64,000 bases of DNA from Bacillus carboniphilus (GTDB lineage: Bacteria > Bacillota > Bacilli > Bacillales > JC228). This document shows positions 28,589 through 38,264 of the stretch, piece by piece (position 1 is the stretch's first letter; each line of letters begins with the position of its first letter). Made by a program: the position numbers and the translations under genes. The notes beneath the pieces were generated by a model. The model did no database searches, was not told the origin of the DNA, and saw nothing but the letters and a program-made list of their open reading frames with translations. The stretch is from assembly GCF_039522365.1 (NCBI RefSeq), contig NZ_BAAADJ010000003.1, positions 1-64,000 of the forward strand, in the 5' to 3' direction.

Positions 28589-28742
28589 ACCTTTCTCCCC
28601 TTTATATGTATATAGAAAAATATTAGTTCATAATTTTCAGTTTACTATAAGGTGTGAACCATTATTCATTTTCTGTTAGTTGATAAAATATATGTCTTCT
28701 AAACCCCTATTGCTTTGGTAGGAGACAGAAGGAGGCGTGCTG

Positions 28743-29145
28743 CTGTCCCGTTATTACACTTTTTGCTTTAGTTTGGGACAGGTGGACATGCTGCTGTCCC
28801 GTTTCCTGCACTTCATGCTTTGATATGGGACAGACGAGCATGCTGCTGTCCCGTTTGCTCCTCTTCCTGCTTTGATATGGGACAGACGGACCTGCACCTG
28901 TCCCGTTTACTGCACTTTATGGTTTGGTTTGGGACAGACGCGCCTTCTGCTGTCCCGTTTGATGCTCTTCATGCTTTGATATGGGACAGACGAGCATGCT
29001 GCTGTCCCGTTTGCTCCTCTTCCTGCTTCGATTCGGGACAGACGGACCTGCACCTGTCCCGTTTACTGCACTTTATGGTTTGATATGGGACAGACAGGCC
29101 TTCTGCTGTCCCGTTTGCTCCTCTTCCTGCTTCGATTCGGGACAG
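28743..29145 (-). repeat. 52-bp tandem repeat array 2 (8 units)
   Basis: CTGTCCC starts at 28743, 28794, 28846, 28898, 28950, 29002, 29054 and 29106: 52-bp period apart from one 51. Each unit is CTGTCCCGTTT...TTTG/GAT...GGGACAG (40 bp) plus a 12-base spacer such as ACGGACCTGCAC. The interior is the reverse complement of the pattern in array 1, so the two arrays are homologous but oppositely oriented. Both lie just 3' of a gene and have the same orientation relative to that gene. The gap 28589-29223 holds only this array and a terminator. Confidence 0.9.
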
Positions 29146-29185
29146 ACAAGCCTGCTCCTGCCAGTTTCCTTTACCAAACAAAAAA

Positions 29186-29217
29186 AACTCTCAGCCCATA
29201 AGGCCAAGAGTTTTTTC
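29186..29217 (-). terminator. Rho-independent terminator
   Basis: AACTCT...AGAGTT hairpin with a T tract on the minus strand, directly after the stop of the secreted VCBS-like gene and before array 2. Confidence 0.7.
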
Positions 29218-29223
29218 AAAATC

Positions 29224-29988
29224 CTACTCAAAAGGAATAAACCTCGCATCCACTAACGTCCACTTATTATCTTTGTAGTACCATTTGGATTCGACTCTTC
29301 CAATCCCATCCGCATGATACGCGCCTGAAATAGCTTGAATTGCTTTGAGACCATATCCAACATTCCCGAAGTTCTCAGGCTTCATAAAGGAATAAGGGTC
29401 AACCATCAATTCGGTAGGTTCGTTTAATTTTCCATCCACATACAAACCTAAACGATCATATTCATCCTTTCGTCCACTTAGATCAACGGTATATGACTCT
29501 TGTGTTTCGGGAATAGACACAATGGCTTTATAGTCATCTTGAAATTCTCCCTGAATGGTCAATGGTTCCGGAACGCCAACATCGACTTGTTTATTATCCT
29601 TAAAGGAGTAAAGGTAATAGTTATAGATGCCACCGCTACCTCCAGTTGCTACGGAGATAAAGACATCTTTTACCCCATCGTGATTTAAATCTTGGAACTC
29701 TGCCTCCGGTTCATATCCACCTTCCAAGGTAACCTTAAACTTCTTATTTGCATCTGTTTCAACGATTAGGAAGATTTCCTTTAAATAGGGGCTATCTTTA
29801 TCATAAGGTACCCCTTCCAAGACAATCGTGTCTTGTTTTCCGTCCCCGGTTACGTCCTCTTTATATTCTTGGACAACTTTATTTGTTTCATTGTTTGTTT
29901 CCTCAATTTCGGTGAGAACATTTGCTAATGCTGGGAGTGTAAGGACAAAAAATGCAAAAAAGGCTAATAGTAGTTGTTTTTTTACCAT
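29224..29988 (-). CDS. Secreted protein with FG-GAP/VCBS-like calcium motifs
   Basis: A 254-aa protein with a signal peptide (KKQLLLAFFAFFVLTLPALA). Two DxTGDGxxD-type loops, DVTGDGKQDTIVL and DLNHDGVKDVFISVATGGSGG, resemble FG-GAP/VCBS or EF-hand-like calcium sites in beta-propeller repeats. Similar proteins occur in Bacillus as uncharacterised secreted or spore-associated products. RBS AATGGAGG. It is monocistronic, upstream of the second 52-bp array. Confidence 0.65.
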   Translation of the reverse strand: MVKKQLLLAFFAFFVLTLPALANVLTEIEETNNETNKVVQEYKEDVTGDGKQDTIVLEGVPYDKDSPYLKEIFLIVETDANKKFKVTLEGGYEPEAEFQDLNHDGVKDVFISVATGGSGGIYNYYLYSFKDNKQVDVGVPEPLTIQGEFQDDYKAIVSIPETQESYTVDLSGRKDEYDRLGLYVDGKLNEPTELMVDPYSFMKPENFGNVGYGLKAIQAISGAYHADGIGRVESKWYYKDNKWTLVDARFIPFE

Positions 29989-30052
29989 TATGTTTTTCCT
30001 CCATTAGGAAATTTGCCCTTAGCTTATCCAATAGTGGAAAAAATATGTATCA

Positions 30053-30087
30053 AAAAAGAGGCTGTAGAAATGTTTCCTACAACCTCA
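30053..30087 (-). terminator. Terminator of the parEC operon
   Basis: GAGGTTGTAGG/CTACAGCCTC hairpin followed by TTTTTT on the minus strand, just after parC. Confidence 0.8.
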
Positions 30088-30093
30088 CAGAAT

Positions 30094-32520
30094 TTATTCT
30101 TTACTTTCTTGTTCTTCTATCCAGATGTCTACAATCTTACCTGCTTCTTGTTCATCCATAACAAACGATCCATTAGAATAGCGGTCGCTAAATCGAATAT
30201 CTCCAGCCGTCATGCTTTCGATATTTCCGTTTTCTGATTCAATATAAACCACGTCTGTATCTTTTGTTAAGACCATGCCGGCTACGCGATGAGGTGCTTT
30301 CTTTAACTCACGTAGCATAATGACTCCACGTTTAGCACGTGAAATTGGTTCAAAGTCCGAAACCTTCATTCTCTTAACGGCACCTCTATGAGTCACTAAG
30401 ACAAAACCATTTTGACTTGGAGTAGAGACTACGAGACCACTAACCACAGTATCGCCATCTTTCAGGTTAATTCCTTTCACTCCTGCAGCTCTCGTTCCAA
30501 TTGGCGTTATCTCTTCTTCATTAAAAAGAAGTCCATAACCGAGTTCTGTCGTAATAAACACATTGGATTGCCCATCTGTTAAATAGACATTTCGTAACTC
30601 ATCATCTTTTTTCAAGTTGACTCCAACTAAAGGCTTCGAGTATCTTTGCGCTTTATACTGGTTAAGCTCTGTCTTTTTCACCATTCCATTCTTCGTGAAG
30701 AAGAGTAGATAATTCGGAGTTTCGAAATCTGAAACTGGAATCGCTTCAATCACCCTTTCATCTTTGTCAATCGGGATGATATTCGAAATATGCTGTCCTA
30801 GGTCTTTCCAGCGGATATCCGGTAATTCGTGGATTGGACAGTATAAGTAGTTTCCTTTATTCGTGAATAACAGAATAACACCGGTTGTATTTAACTCAGC
30901 CCGATATAGTAAGCGATCGGTTTCTTTCATCGCAAAGTCTTGTCCATTCGATGCTGCATAGGAACGCAGGCTAGTTCGCTTAATGTAGCCCTCTTTGGTG
31001 ATAGTAACCATGACATCTTCACTAGCAATCAGAACTTCTAAGTTAATTTTCAGTTCTTCAATCTCATTTTCTATATCTGTCTTACGGGCATCGCCAAATT
31101 GCTTTTGGACAGCCTTAAGTTCTTTTTTAATTACTTGAAGTAATTTAGATTCGCTTCCGAGAATGAATTCGAGCTCCTCAATCGTTTTCTTCAATTGATC
31201 AGCCTCTTCCTGGAGAGCTGTGATATCGGTATTTGTTAAACGATATAGCTGTAAAGTTACAATCGCTTCAGCTTGTGGCTCTGTAAACGCAAATTTCGCA
31301 ACTAAGTTGTCTTTTGCATTCTTTTTATCTTTAGACACACGGATTGTAGAGATAACTTCATCTAATATAGATAGAGCCTTCATAAGTCCTTCGACAATAT
31401 GCGCACGTTCTTTTGCTTTACGTAAGTCATACTGAGAACGTCTCGTTACCACTTCTTTTTGGTGCCCGATATATGCATCTAACAAAGAAGGTAAGCTCAT
31501 GAGTTTTGGTCTACGATCATGAATCGCTACCATGTTAAAGTTATAGGATACTTGCAAATCACTATTTTTATAAAGGTAGTTTAAGACACCAGCACTATCT
31601 GCTTCTTTTTTCAATTCAACGACAATACGTAAACCTGTACGGTCGGTTTCATCACGTACTTCAGAAATACCTTCTACTTTACGGTCTAAACGGAACTCAT
31701 CCATTTTTTTGACGAGGTTTGCTTTGTTCACTTCAAACGGGATTTCTGTGATGACAATTTGTTCACGGCCACCTCTTACAGTCTCAACTTCTGCCTTACC
31801 ACGAACAATAATTTTCCCTTTACCTGTTTCATAGGCTTGACGAATTCCATCAACACCTTGAATGATACCACCTGTAGGGAAGTCTGGACCTTTCATAACG
31901 GTCATTAAGTCATCAACCGATGCAGTAGGCTTGTCCATACGCATCATAACCGCATCAATTACTTCAGTCATGTTATGAGGTGGGATTTCGGTCGCATATC
32001 CGGCAGAGATACCAGTTGAACCGTTCACTAAAAGGTTTGGAAATCTAGCTGGTAAAACAATTGGTTCATTGGCTGTATCATCAAAGTTAGGTACATGATC
32101 AACCGTTTGCTTATCAATATCCTTTAACAGCTGTGATGCAATCGAAGAAAGTCTCGCTTCTGTATAACGCATCGCAGCGGGAGGATCGCCGTCAATACTA
32201 CCGTTGTTCCCGTGCATTTCAACTAAAAGGTTTCTCATCTTCCAGTCTTGGCTCATACGAACCATGGCATCGTACACAGAAGTATCACCATGTGGGTGAT
32301 AGTTACCGATTACGTTACCGACTGTTTTCGCTGACTTTCTAAATCCTTTTTCAGATGTATTCCCTTCCGTATGCATCGCAAATAAAATACGACGTTGTAC
32401 AGGTTTTAAACCGTCTCTAGCATCTGGTAGTGCACGGTCTTGAATAATGTATTTACTATAACGACCAAAGCGGTCACCAATTACCTCTTCAAGAGGAAGC
32501 TCACGAAAAACTTCAGTCAT
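30094..32520 (-). CDS. parC: DNA topoisomerase IV subunit A
   Basis: An 808-aa type IIA topoisomerase A subunit that decatenates replicated chromosomes with ParE. The catalytic Tyr is in AAMRYTEARLS (about 120). The C-terminal domain has degenerate beta-pinwheel blades ending GKIVDIWIEEQE; the GyrA-box characteristic of gyrase is not seen, which with the gene pairing favours ParC. In the quinolone region the residues are T80, S81 and D84 (HPHGDTSVYDAM). ATG overlaps the parE stop (TAATG), indicating coupled translation. Confidence 0.95.
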   Translation of the reverse strand: MTEVFRELPLEEVIGDRFGRYSKYIIQDRALPDARDGLKPVQRRILFAMHTEGNTSEKGFRKSAKTVGNVIGNYHPHGDTSVYDAMVRMSQDWKMRNLLVEMHGNNGSIDGDPPAAMRYTEARLSSIASQLLKDIDKQTVDHVPNFDDTANEPIVLPARFPNLLVNGSTGISAGYATEIPPHNMTEVIDAVMMRMDKPTASVDDLMTVMKGPDFPTGGIIQGVDGIRQAYETGKGKIIVRGKAEVETVRGGREQIVITEIPFEVNKANLVKKMDEFRLDRKVEGISEVRDETDRTGLRIVVELKKEADSAGVLNYLYKNSDLQVSYNFNMVAIHDRRPKLMSLPSLLDAYIGHQKEVVTRRSQYDLRKAKERAHIVEGLMKALSILDEVISTIRVSKDKKNAKDNLVAKFAFTEPQAEAIVTLQLYRLTNTDITALQEEADQLKKTIEELEFILGSESKLLQVIKKELKAVQKQFGDARKTDIENEIEELKINLEVLIASEDVMVTITKEGYIKRTSLRSYAASNGQDFAMKETDRLLYRAELNTTGVILLFTNKGNYLYCPIHELPDIRWKDLGQHISNIIPIDKDERVIEAIPVSDFETPNYLLFFTKNGMVKKTELNQYKAQRYSKPLVGVNLKKDDELRNVYLTDGQSNVFITTELGYGLLFNEEEITPIGTRAAGVKGINLKDGDTVVSGLVVSTPSQNGFVLVTHRGAVKRMKVSDFEPISRAKRGVIMLRELKKAPHRVAGMVLTKDTDVVYIESENGNIESMTAGDIRFSDRYSNGSFVMDEQEAGKIVDIWIEEQESKE

Positions 32521-34508
32521 TAGTTAACCTCCTCACTTGTTGCAGACATACTAATTTCTTCAGATTCTAAAAGACTTCCATCCTCTTCTAGTCCGAAAGC
32601 GACATTGGATTCAATCCATTTTCTGCGTGGCTCTACTTTATCGCCCATTAGAGTTGTTACACGTCGTTCAGCTCTTGCAATATCATCAATACGTACGCGA
32701 ATCAACGTTCTTGTTTCAGGATCCATTGTTGTTTCCCATAGCTGATCCGCATTCATTTCACCTAAACCTTTGTAACGCTGAATCATATAGCCTTTACCGA
32801 CTTTTTTTGTAGCATCTTTCAATTCGTCATCGGTCCAGGCATATTCAATCACTTCTTTTTTACCCGTTCCTTTACTAACCTTATAAAGAGGTGGAAGTGC
32901 GATAAACACTTTTCCAGCTTCAACTAAAGGCTTCATATATCGGTAGAAGAAGGTTAAAAGAAGGACCTGGATATGGGCTCCATCCGTATCAGCATCTGTC
33001 ATGATAATGATTTTGTCATAGTTAATATCTTCAATGTTAAAATCAGCACCAACGCCAGCCCCAATGGCATGGATAATGGTGTTAATTTCTTCATTTTTAA
33101 AAATATCTTGAAGCTTTGCTTTTTCTGTGTTGATAACCTTACCACGCAAAGGAAGTACAGCTTGGAAACGACGGTCCCGACCTTGCTTCGCAGAACCACC
33201 AGCTGAGTCACCCTCTACTAAATATAGCTCATTCTTCTGTGGGTTACGTGTTTGAGCGGGTGTTAGTTTACCGGAAAGAACAGCCTCAGAACGTTTTCTT
33301 TTCTTTCCACTTCTGGCTTCTTCTCTAGCCTTCCTAGCAGCCTCTCGTGCTTGTGCGGCTTTAATGGCTTTTTTAATAAGCATAGAGCTAATATCAGGAT
33401 TTTCTTCAAGGAAGTAAAGCAGGTGGGCTGAGACAACAGTATCAACAGCAGAACGAGCCTCACTCGTTCCTAGCTTACCTTTTGTTTGCCCTTCAAACTG
33501 AAGCATGGCTTCTGGAATTCTAACTGAAACAATAGCGGCCAATCCTTCACGAATATCAGCGCCATCCAAGTTTTTATCTTTATCTTTCAACAATGAGACT
33601 TTTCTAGCATATTCGTTAAAAATACGGGTCATTGCCGCTTTCGCACCTGCCTCGTGCGTTCCACCATCTTTTGTTCGAACATTATTAACGAAGGAAAGGA
33701 TATTCTCAGAATAGCCATCATTGAATTGGAAGGCGAACTCAATTTCAATCCCGTTTTGCTCACCTTCGAGGCTGACAACTGGATGTAAGGAGTCCTTCTC
33801 TTCATTTAAATATTCAACAAAAGCTTCAATGCCTGTCTCATAAAAGAAGGTTTCTTCTTGATCGTTTCGTTCATCGACTAGCTTTATTTTTAAACCTTTT
33901 AATAAAAACGCAGACTCCCGTAAGCGTTCACTTAAAATCTCATACTGATAATGAGTGGTAGAGAAAATCGTTGGATCTGGCTTGAAGTGAGTAGTTGTAC
34001 CCGTTTGTTTGGTTTTCCCAATTTTTTCGAGTGTTGTAACCGGCTTACCACCATTTTCAAAGCGTTGCTGGTACACAATACCATCTCTTTTAATCGTAAG
34101 TGTTAACCATTCAGACAAAGCGTTAACAACACTTGCTCCAACACCGTGAAGTCCGCCACTTGTCTTATATCCGCCTTGGCCAAATTTCCCACCGGCATGT
34201 AGGATTGTCATGATGACTTCGGGAGTTGGTTTACCTAATTTATGCATTCCTACAGGCATTCCACGCCCGTAATCTTCCACACTAATACTATCATCTTTAT
34301 GGATGGTAACTGTGATTTGATTACCATGACCAGCTAAGGCCTCATCCACAGAGTTATCTAAAATTTCATATACCAGGTGATGAAGTCCTCTTGAATCTGT
34401 ACTTCCGATATACATCCCTGGGCGTTTTCGGACTGCCTCAAGGCCTTCTAAGACCTGGATCGAATCATCATTATAATCCAATTGCTGTTTAGTCGTAGTC
34501 ACGTTCAT
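32520..34508 (-). CDS. parE: DNA topoisomerase IV subunit B
   Basis: A 662-aa ATPase subunit of topoisomerase IV. GHKL motifs are EILDNSVDEALAG, DYGRGMPVG and GGLHGVGASVVNALS; the TOPRIM domain has EGDSAGGSAKQGRDR and DADTDGAHI; the C-terminus has QRYKGLGEMNADQLWETTM. It is the first gene of parEC. A LexA-type box lies about 245 bases upstream, consistent with the SOS control of parEC known in B. subtilis. A CoA-binding protein gene precedes it, as yneT does in B. subtilis. Confidence 0.96.
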   Translation of the reverse strand: MNVTTTKQQLDYNDDSIQVLEGLEAVRKRPGMYIGSTDSRGLHHLVYEILDNSVDEALAGHGNQITVTIHKDDSISVEDYGRGMPVGMHKLGKPTPEVIMTILHAGGKFGQGGYKTSGGLHGVGASVVNALSEWLTLTIKRDGIVYQQRFENGGKPVTTLEKIGKTKQTGTTTHFKPDPTIFSTTHYQYEILSERLRESAFLLKGLKIKLVDERNDQEETFFYETGIEAFVEYLNEEKDSLHPVVSLEGEQNGIEIEFAFQFNDGYSENILSFVNNVRTKDGGTHEAGAKAAMTRIFNEYARKVSLLKDKDKNLDGADIREGLAAIVSVRIPEAMLQFEGQTKGKLGTSEARSAVDTVVSAHLLYFLEENPDISSMLIKKAIKAAQAREAARKAREEARSGKKRKRSEAVLSGKLTPAQTRNPQKNELYLVEGDSAGGSAKQGRDRRFQAVLPLRGKVINTEKAKLQDIFKNEEINTIIHAIGAGVGADFNIEDINYDKIIIMTDADTDGAHIQVLLLTFFYRYMKPLVEAGKVFIALPPLYKVSKGTGKKEVIEYAWTDDELKDATKKVGKGYMIQRYKGLGEMNADQLWETTMDPETRTLIRVRIDDIARAERRVTTLMGDKVEPRRKWIESNVAFGLEEDGSLLESEEISMSATSEEVN

Positions 34509-34660
34509 TCCCCTTCCTTAATAAAAGCAAAGCACCGTTCATAGAAGATTTCACTGTTAAAGTGTGAGCCACTATCTAATTGGCCAACTCACACCAAAAC
34601 CCGATTTACTGGTGCTAGAAGCTGGACATTAAGAAACTAATGTAAGGTTTATTCTCTCTT

Positions 34661-34688
34661 TATGTAACACTTCATTTTTTACAGTCAA
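34661..34688 (-). promoter_or_regulatory. Candidate parE promoter
   Basis: On the minus strand TTGACT (34688-34683) and TACATA (34666-34661) are separated by 16 bases, about 150 bases before parE. The rest of the 34509-34816 gap holds the LexA box at 34752 and the terminator of the upstream gene; nothing else was recognised. Confidence 0.4.
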
Positions 34689-34751
34689 AAAAAATCGTAC
34701 CATACTTTTTGCTTTTCCGATAGGCTTTCAAGTAATAATATAACAAAAAGT

Positions 34752-34765
34752 GGAACGTTTGTTCT
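34752..34765 (-). promoter_or_regulatory. LexA (SOS) box upstream of parEC
   Basis: GGAACGTTTGTTCT on the plus strand; the minus strand reads AGAACAAACGTTCC, with the core GAAC-AAAC-GTTC fitting CGAACRNRYGTTCG except for the outer bases. parEC is a known LexA regulon member in B. subtilis, which supports the site although it lies well upstream of the start codon. Confidence 0.7.
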
Positions 34766-34789
34766 AGGAAATCGAAACTAATCATAATG

Positions 34790-34823
34790 AAAGTAACCTG
34801 CTCTAAAATGAGCAGGTTACTTT
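34790..34823 (-). terminator. Rho-independent terminator
   Basis: AAAGTAACCTGCTC/GAGCAGGTTACTTT hairpin at the 3' end of the CoA-binding protein gene, overlapping its stop. Confidence 0.7.
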
Positions 34824-35230
34824 GTTAAAGAGTGTTCGACCTTTATACAACGGTCCATGATAACAGTATATCCATTCGACTTTAGCTTCTCAAATACCTG
34901 TTCGTCATACACTCCAAGTTGTGACCAAAAAACTTGCGCATCTATTTCCATGAACTCTTCAGCAATGCCTTCTAAATATTCAGAACGTCTAAAAACATTC
35001 ACGATATCAATCGGACCATCAATGTCCTTTAATGAAGGTACGGCTTTGACACCGAGTGATTCGGTAATGGCCGGATTAACTGGAATGATTTCATAGCCTG
35101 CCTTTTGCATGGCTTCCGAAACTGTGTAGGATGTACGTTCTGGATTATCGCTTAAGCCTACGACAGCAATTCGTTTTGCATCTTTTAGGATTTTACCAAT
35201 TTCGGTTCTAGATGGGTTTTCAATTGCCAT
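34817..35230 (-). CDS. yneT: CoA-binding domain protein (YneT-like)
   Basis: A 137-aa single Rossmann-fold CoA-binding protein (succinyl-CoA synthetase alpha N-domain type): RIAVVGLSDNPERTSYTVSEAM, then VNPAITESLGVKAVPSLKDI and VFRRSEYL. It lacks the catalytic domains of CoA ligases, so it is a stand-alone nucleotide/CoA binder of unknown role. AGGAGG precedes the ATG. It is next to parE, as yneT is in B. subtilis. Confidence 0.85.
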   Translation of the reverse strand: MAIENPSRTEIGKILKDAKRIAVVGLSDNPERTSYTVSEAMQKAGYEIIPVNPAITESLGVKAVPSLKDIDGPIDIVNVFRRSEYLEGIAEEFMEIDAQVFWSQLGVYDEQVFEKLKSNGYTVIMDRCIKVEHSLTK

Positions 35231-35256
35231 GTTCCGAGTCCTCCTTTAGGTCATGC

Positions 35257-36105
35257 TTACACAGCAGCTGGTTTATCAAAGTATTGGTTTTCAAAATCGT
35301 TTATTGGTATTGGTTTTTGTTTAAAGAAACCTTGTAGAGAGTGACAACCATGATTTTTCAGAAAATCATATTGTTCCTTACTTTCTACACCCTCTGCCAC
35401 CACTTTTAAACCCATTTCATACGCCATTTGAATTAAGCAACGGATAATAGATGATGCATTTTTTTCTGTTGGGATCTGCCAAACAAATGATCGATCAATT
35501 TTTAGCGTATTAACGGGATACTTGGCTAGATAAGTAAGAGAAGAATACCCCACTCCAAAATCGTCTAAAGCAATATGTATACCTAATTCTTGAAGAAGCT
35601 TAAAGTTCTTTCTCACTTGTGAAATATCTTTTAATTGAACGCCTTCTGTAATTTCAATCTCAAGTTGATTGGGAAGTACAGAAGATTTTTTCAATGCTTT
35701 TTTTATAGAGCGAATAAATTGTGGATCTTGCATCGTATCAGCTGATACGTTTACAGAAATCTGAATGGGGTTATCAATCCCAAGTTTATTCCAGGTTCCA
35801 ATTTGTTTAATGACGGATTCTAACATCCACGTATCAATCATTCGAATTAAACCACGCTTTTCCGCAAAAGGAATGAATTGAGCAGGCGTAATCAGCCCTT
35901 TTTGTGGATGATTCCAACGAATCAAAGCCTCGGCTCCTACAACTTGTTCATTTTGAAAGCTGTATTTGGGTTGTAGATAAAATGTAATATACCCATTATG
36001 TACTGCTTCTTTCCACTCATTAGAAAAATCCTGTGAATTTGCACACTGATCTTTTAAATAATGAGAAAAAGACCTTTTTCGTTTGAAGATTGTGAAAATA
36101 TTCAT
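35257..36105 (-). CDS. EAL domain cyclic-di-GMP phosphodiesterase
   Basis: A 282-aa stand-alone EAL protein, predicted to hydrolyse c-di-GMP to pGpG. Active-site elements are present: EALIRW, NVSA, EITEG, LDDFGVGYSS, LKIDRSFV and AEGVES. There is no sensory or GGDEF domain; about 35 basic residues precede the EAL domain. A G-to-H change or missing glutamate is not seen, so it should be active. It sits between yneT and a GH18 gene and is not part of the conserved B. subtilis block. Confidence 0.88.
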   Translation of the reverse strand: MNIFTIFKRKRSFSHYLKDQCANSQDFSNEWKEAVHNGYITFYLQPKYSFQNEQVVGAEALIRWNHPQKGLITPAQFIPFAEKRGLIRMIDTWMLESVIKQIGTWNKLGIDNPIQISVNVSADTMQDPQFIRSIKKALKKSSVLPNQLEIEITEGVQLKDISQVRKNFKLLQELGIHIALDDFGVGYSSLTYLAKYPVNTLKIDRSFVWQIPTEKNASSIIRCLIQMAYEMGLKVVAEGVESKEQYDFLKNHGCHSLQGFFKQKPIPINDFENQYFDKPAAV

Positions 36106-36261
36106 AAGACGTTCCTTTCAACTGTTCTTCCTATCCATTCAAACCGAATCTGGGTCTTGCATATGAATAATATACCATATTTTTCATGACCTTGTGTTGT
36201 TTTTTGTAATAATTCCGTAAATTATCTGAAAATAGAGTAGATTTAGTCGAAATATTGAATA

Positions 36262-36295
36262 AAAAAAGACCCTCCCCATCGGAAGAGTCTTTCAT
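36262..36295 (-). terminator. Rho-independent terminator
   Basis: AGACTCTTCC/GGAGGGTCT imperfect hairpin and a T tract on the minus strand, after the GH18 gene. Confidence 0.65.
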
Positions 36296-38035
36296 TTACA
36301 TTCCAGCAGATTCGGTTGGTTCCATTTTTAATGCGGTCCATGCAGTTGAGTCCGCAAAATATCTAGACCAAGTACCGATACCTGCTAAGCCATATTTTTC
36401 AGCTAATTCGGCACGTTTTTCTAATGAAACCTCATCTTCTAACCACATTTTATACGTATGTCCAGTGGCTTCGTCTGTCCATTCCACATAGTTTTGTCCA
36501 GATTCAGGATCATAGACTGGAGTTAGCCCTTTGGAATCAATCCATTGTTTAGCTTGTGGCATAGATAGAGCCTGAGAAGATACTTGCACTCCCTCTGCCG
36601 TTTGTTCCTCTGTCCACAACCTTGTATAGAGAGGGACACCGAGTAAAAGTCGGTCAGCAGGGACTTCTTGTAACAATCTCTGCAAATTCGCTTCAACCCA
36701 TGGAAGGCTGGCTACACTACCGGCTACTGGAGAAGTTCCCCAATGCTCGTCATAAGCCATAACAGCTAGATAGTCCACGACTTCTGCTAACTTCTCTCTT
36801 TCATAAAAAGCAGACCAGTTTCCTCCTGCAATAAAGGTAATATCCATAGACAAGACTAATCCCGCTTCACGGAAGTATGGAGCTGCCTCTCGAACAAATT
36901 GAGTAATAAGTGGCCCATCCTCAGGATAAACATTCTCTATATCTAAGTTGATACCATCCAGGTTATACAACTGAGCATAGTGTAATAATTGGCGAATCAT
37001 ATACTCCCGCTTCTCAAAGGTTTGAAAGACTTCGTGGGTGAGGTCTGGATCAAACGAGTTTGAGAAGAGTCCCCATACGTGGTATCCACGACTATGAGCC
37101 CATTCTGTGTATTCAATGGAACCTAAGTTAGAAATATCCCCGTTTCCATTTTCTAAATGAAACCATGTTGGTGACACTACATTTACGCCTGGCATATCAG
37201 GTAGTAAATTGGTATCCGGATTTTTAGAATATACAGCTTCCCACGTTAAGTGAATGGGTTCGTCGATTTGTAAAGGCTCTCTTACAGGTATCTCTTTATC
37301 AATCGAAACGGTAGTGGTTTCAGTCAAACTGACAAACTTCTTCTCAATGTACCCTGCTACACCCTGATCAGTACGTACATAGTAGAAATCTTCATTTTCA
37401 TCTTCCACTCTAACTGAATCCCCTTCTTTTACAGATGTATAGAAAGGACTTTGGTACTTCGCTTCAGCTCGAAGTTTTTTATAAGCGTCACGAGGAATAT
37501 CGGTTATGATATCAGCATTTTGGAAAGAGGTGCCTTCTTCTTCAAACCAAATAATTCCGCTTTGCTTGGTTACTGTTATTTTAAAAGGATAATAGTGTTC
37601 AATAATATCCAATGATATGAATGGTTCGTTATTCTCCATATGAAATACAGGCATCCGTAGTTCGACAGGTTCCTGATTGATGAAATAAGTTAACGAATTG
37701 GAAGGCATTTCAACCACTTTATCTGCTGTTGTTAAAATAATAGAGTTTGTGGCTTCTTCGTAATAAAGGCTTGAATCTATATGTTCTTGTACAAATGAAA
37801 AAGGAACATAATAGGTATCATCCTGTACAAGTGCGTTACCATACTGGTTTTCATTTAAAAGGATTGGATGTTCCCCTTCAAAATACATAGCTTCTTCCTC
37901 AGAAGCAAAAGGATATCCAATATATATTGTGATGCAAATCGAAATGAGTAAGAGGGTGAGTATTATTCCAGTCCAGAACAGTGAACCCCTCTTTTTCTTT
38001 CTACTTGCTCTTGGCTCTAGTTGTAATTCTGCCAT
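36296..38035 (-). CDS. Membrane-anchored GH18 family hydrolase with SH3 domain
   Basis: A 579-aa protein. One N-terminal membrane anchor (SLFWTGIILTLLLISICITIYIG begins about residue 18) is followed by a copper-amine-oxidase-N-like domain (about 50-160), an SH3-like segment (SVKEGDSVRVEDENEDFYYVRTDQG begins about 200) and a C-terminal GH18 barrel with DGINLDIEN (DxxDxE, about 360-368). GH18 proteins of this type (YaaH/SleL/YdhD relatives) cleave N-acetylglucosamine linkages in cortex or cell wall. Expected location: outer face of the membrane. GGGAGG precedes the ATG. Confidence 0.85.
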   Translation of the reverse strand: MAELQLEPRASRKKKRGSLFWTGIILTLLLISICITIYIGYPFASEEEAMYFEGEHPILLNENQYGNALVQDDTYYVPFSFVQEHIDSSLYYEEATNSIILTTADKVVEMPSNSLTYFINQEPVELRMPVFHMENNEPFISLDIIEHYYPFKITVTKQSGIIWFEEEGTSFQNADIITDIPRDAYKKLRAEAKYQSPFYTSVKEGDSVRVEDENEDFYYVRTDQGVAGYIEKKFVSLTETTTVSIDKEIPVREPLQIDEPIHLTWEAVYSKNPDTNLLPDMPGVNVVSPTWFHLENGNGDISNLGSIEYTEWAHSRGYHVWGLFSNSFDPDLTHEVFQTFEKREYMIRQLLHYAQLYNLDGINLDIENVYPEDGPLITQFVREAAPYFREAGLVLSMDITFIAGGNWSAFYEREKLAEVVDYLAVMAYDEHWGTSPVAGSVASLPWVEANLQRLLQEVPADRLLLGVPLYTRLWTEEQTAEGVQVSSQALSMPQAKQWIDSKGLTPVYDPESGQNYVEWTDEATGHTYKMWLEDEVSLEKRAELAEKYGLAGIGTWSRYFADSTAWTALKMEPTESAGM

Positions 38036-38216
38036 GTCATTTCCTCCCCTACCTTACTATCCTAGCGAACTTTGAAACAATTGAAAAGCAATTTCGGAAT
38101 ATAGGATGAAATTGGCGAAAATGTAATGAATGAACGATTTCAATTGTTTCCAGCCTCTTTTTTTTAGAAGTTTATAATCTTTATATTTACAAAAGAAATA
38201 GTCCATGATAAATTAT

Positions 38217-38236
38217 AAATCGGAATGATTACGATT
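38217..38236. promoter_or_regulatory. Zur box 1
   Basis: AAATCGGAATGATTACGATT matches the Bacillus Zur operator (AAATCGTAAT-N-ATTACGATTT) with one base off. Zur represses zinc-uptake genes when zinc is plentiful. Confidence 0.88.
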
Positions 38237-38264
38237 GGAGCGACATATATATTTTTTAGGTTGT

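Noticed and set aside
28743-29145. CRISPR array or coding repeat
   Set aside because: Same argument as array 1; the 52-bp period is not a multiple of three, so the open frames through it (28820-29256) are chance products of the repeat.
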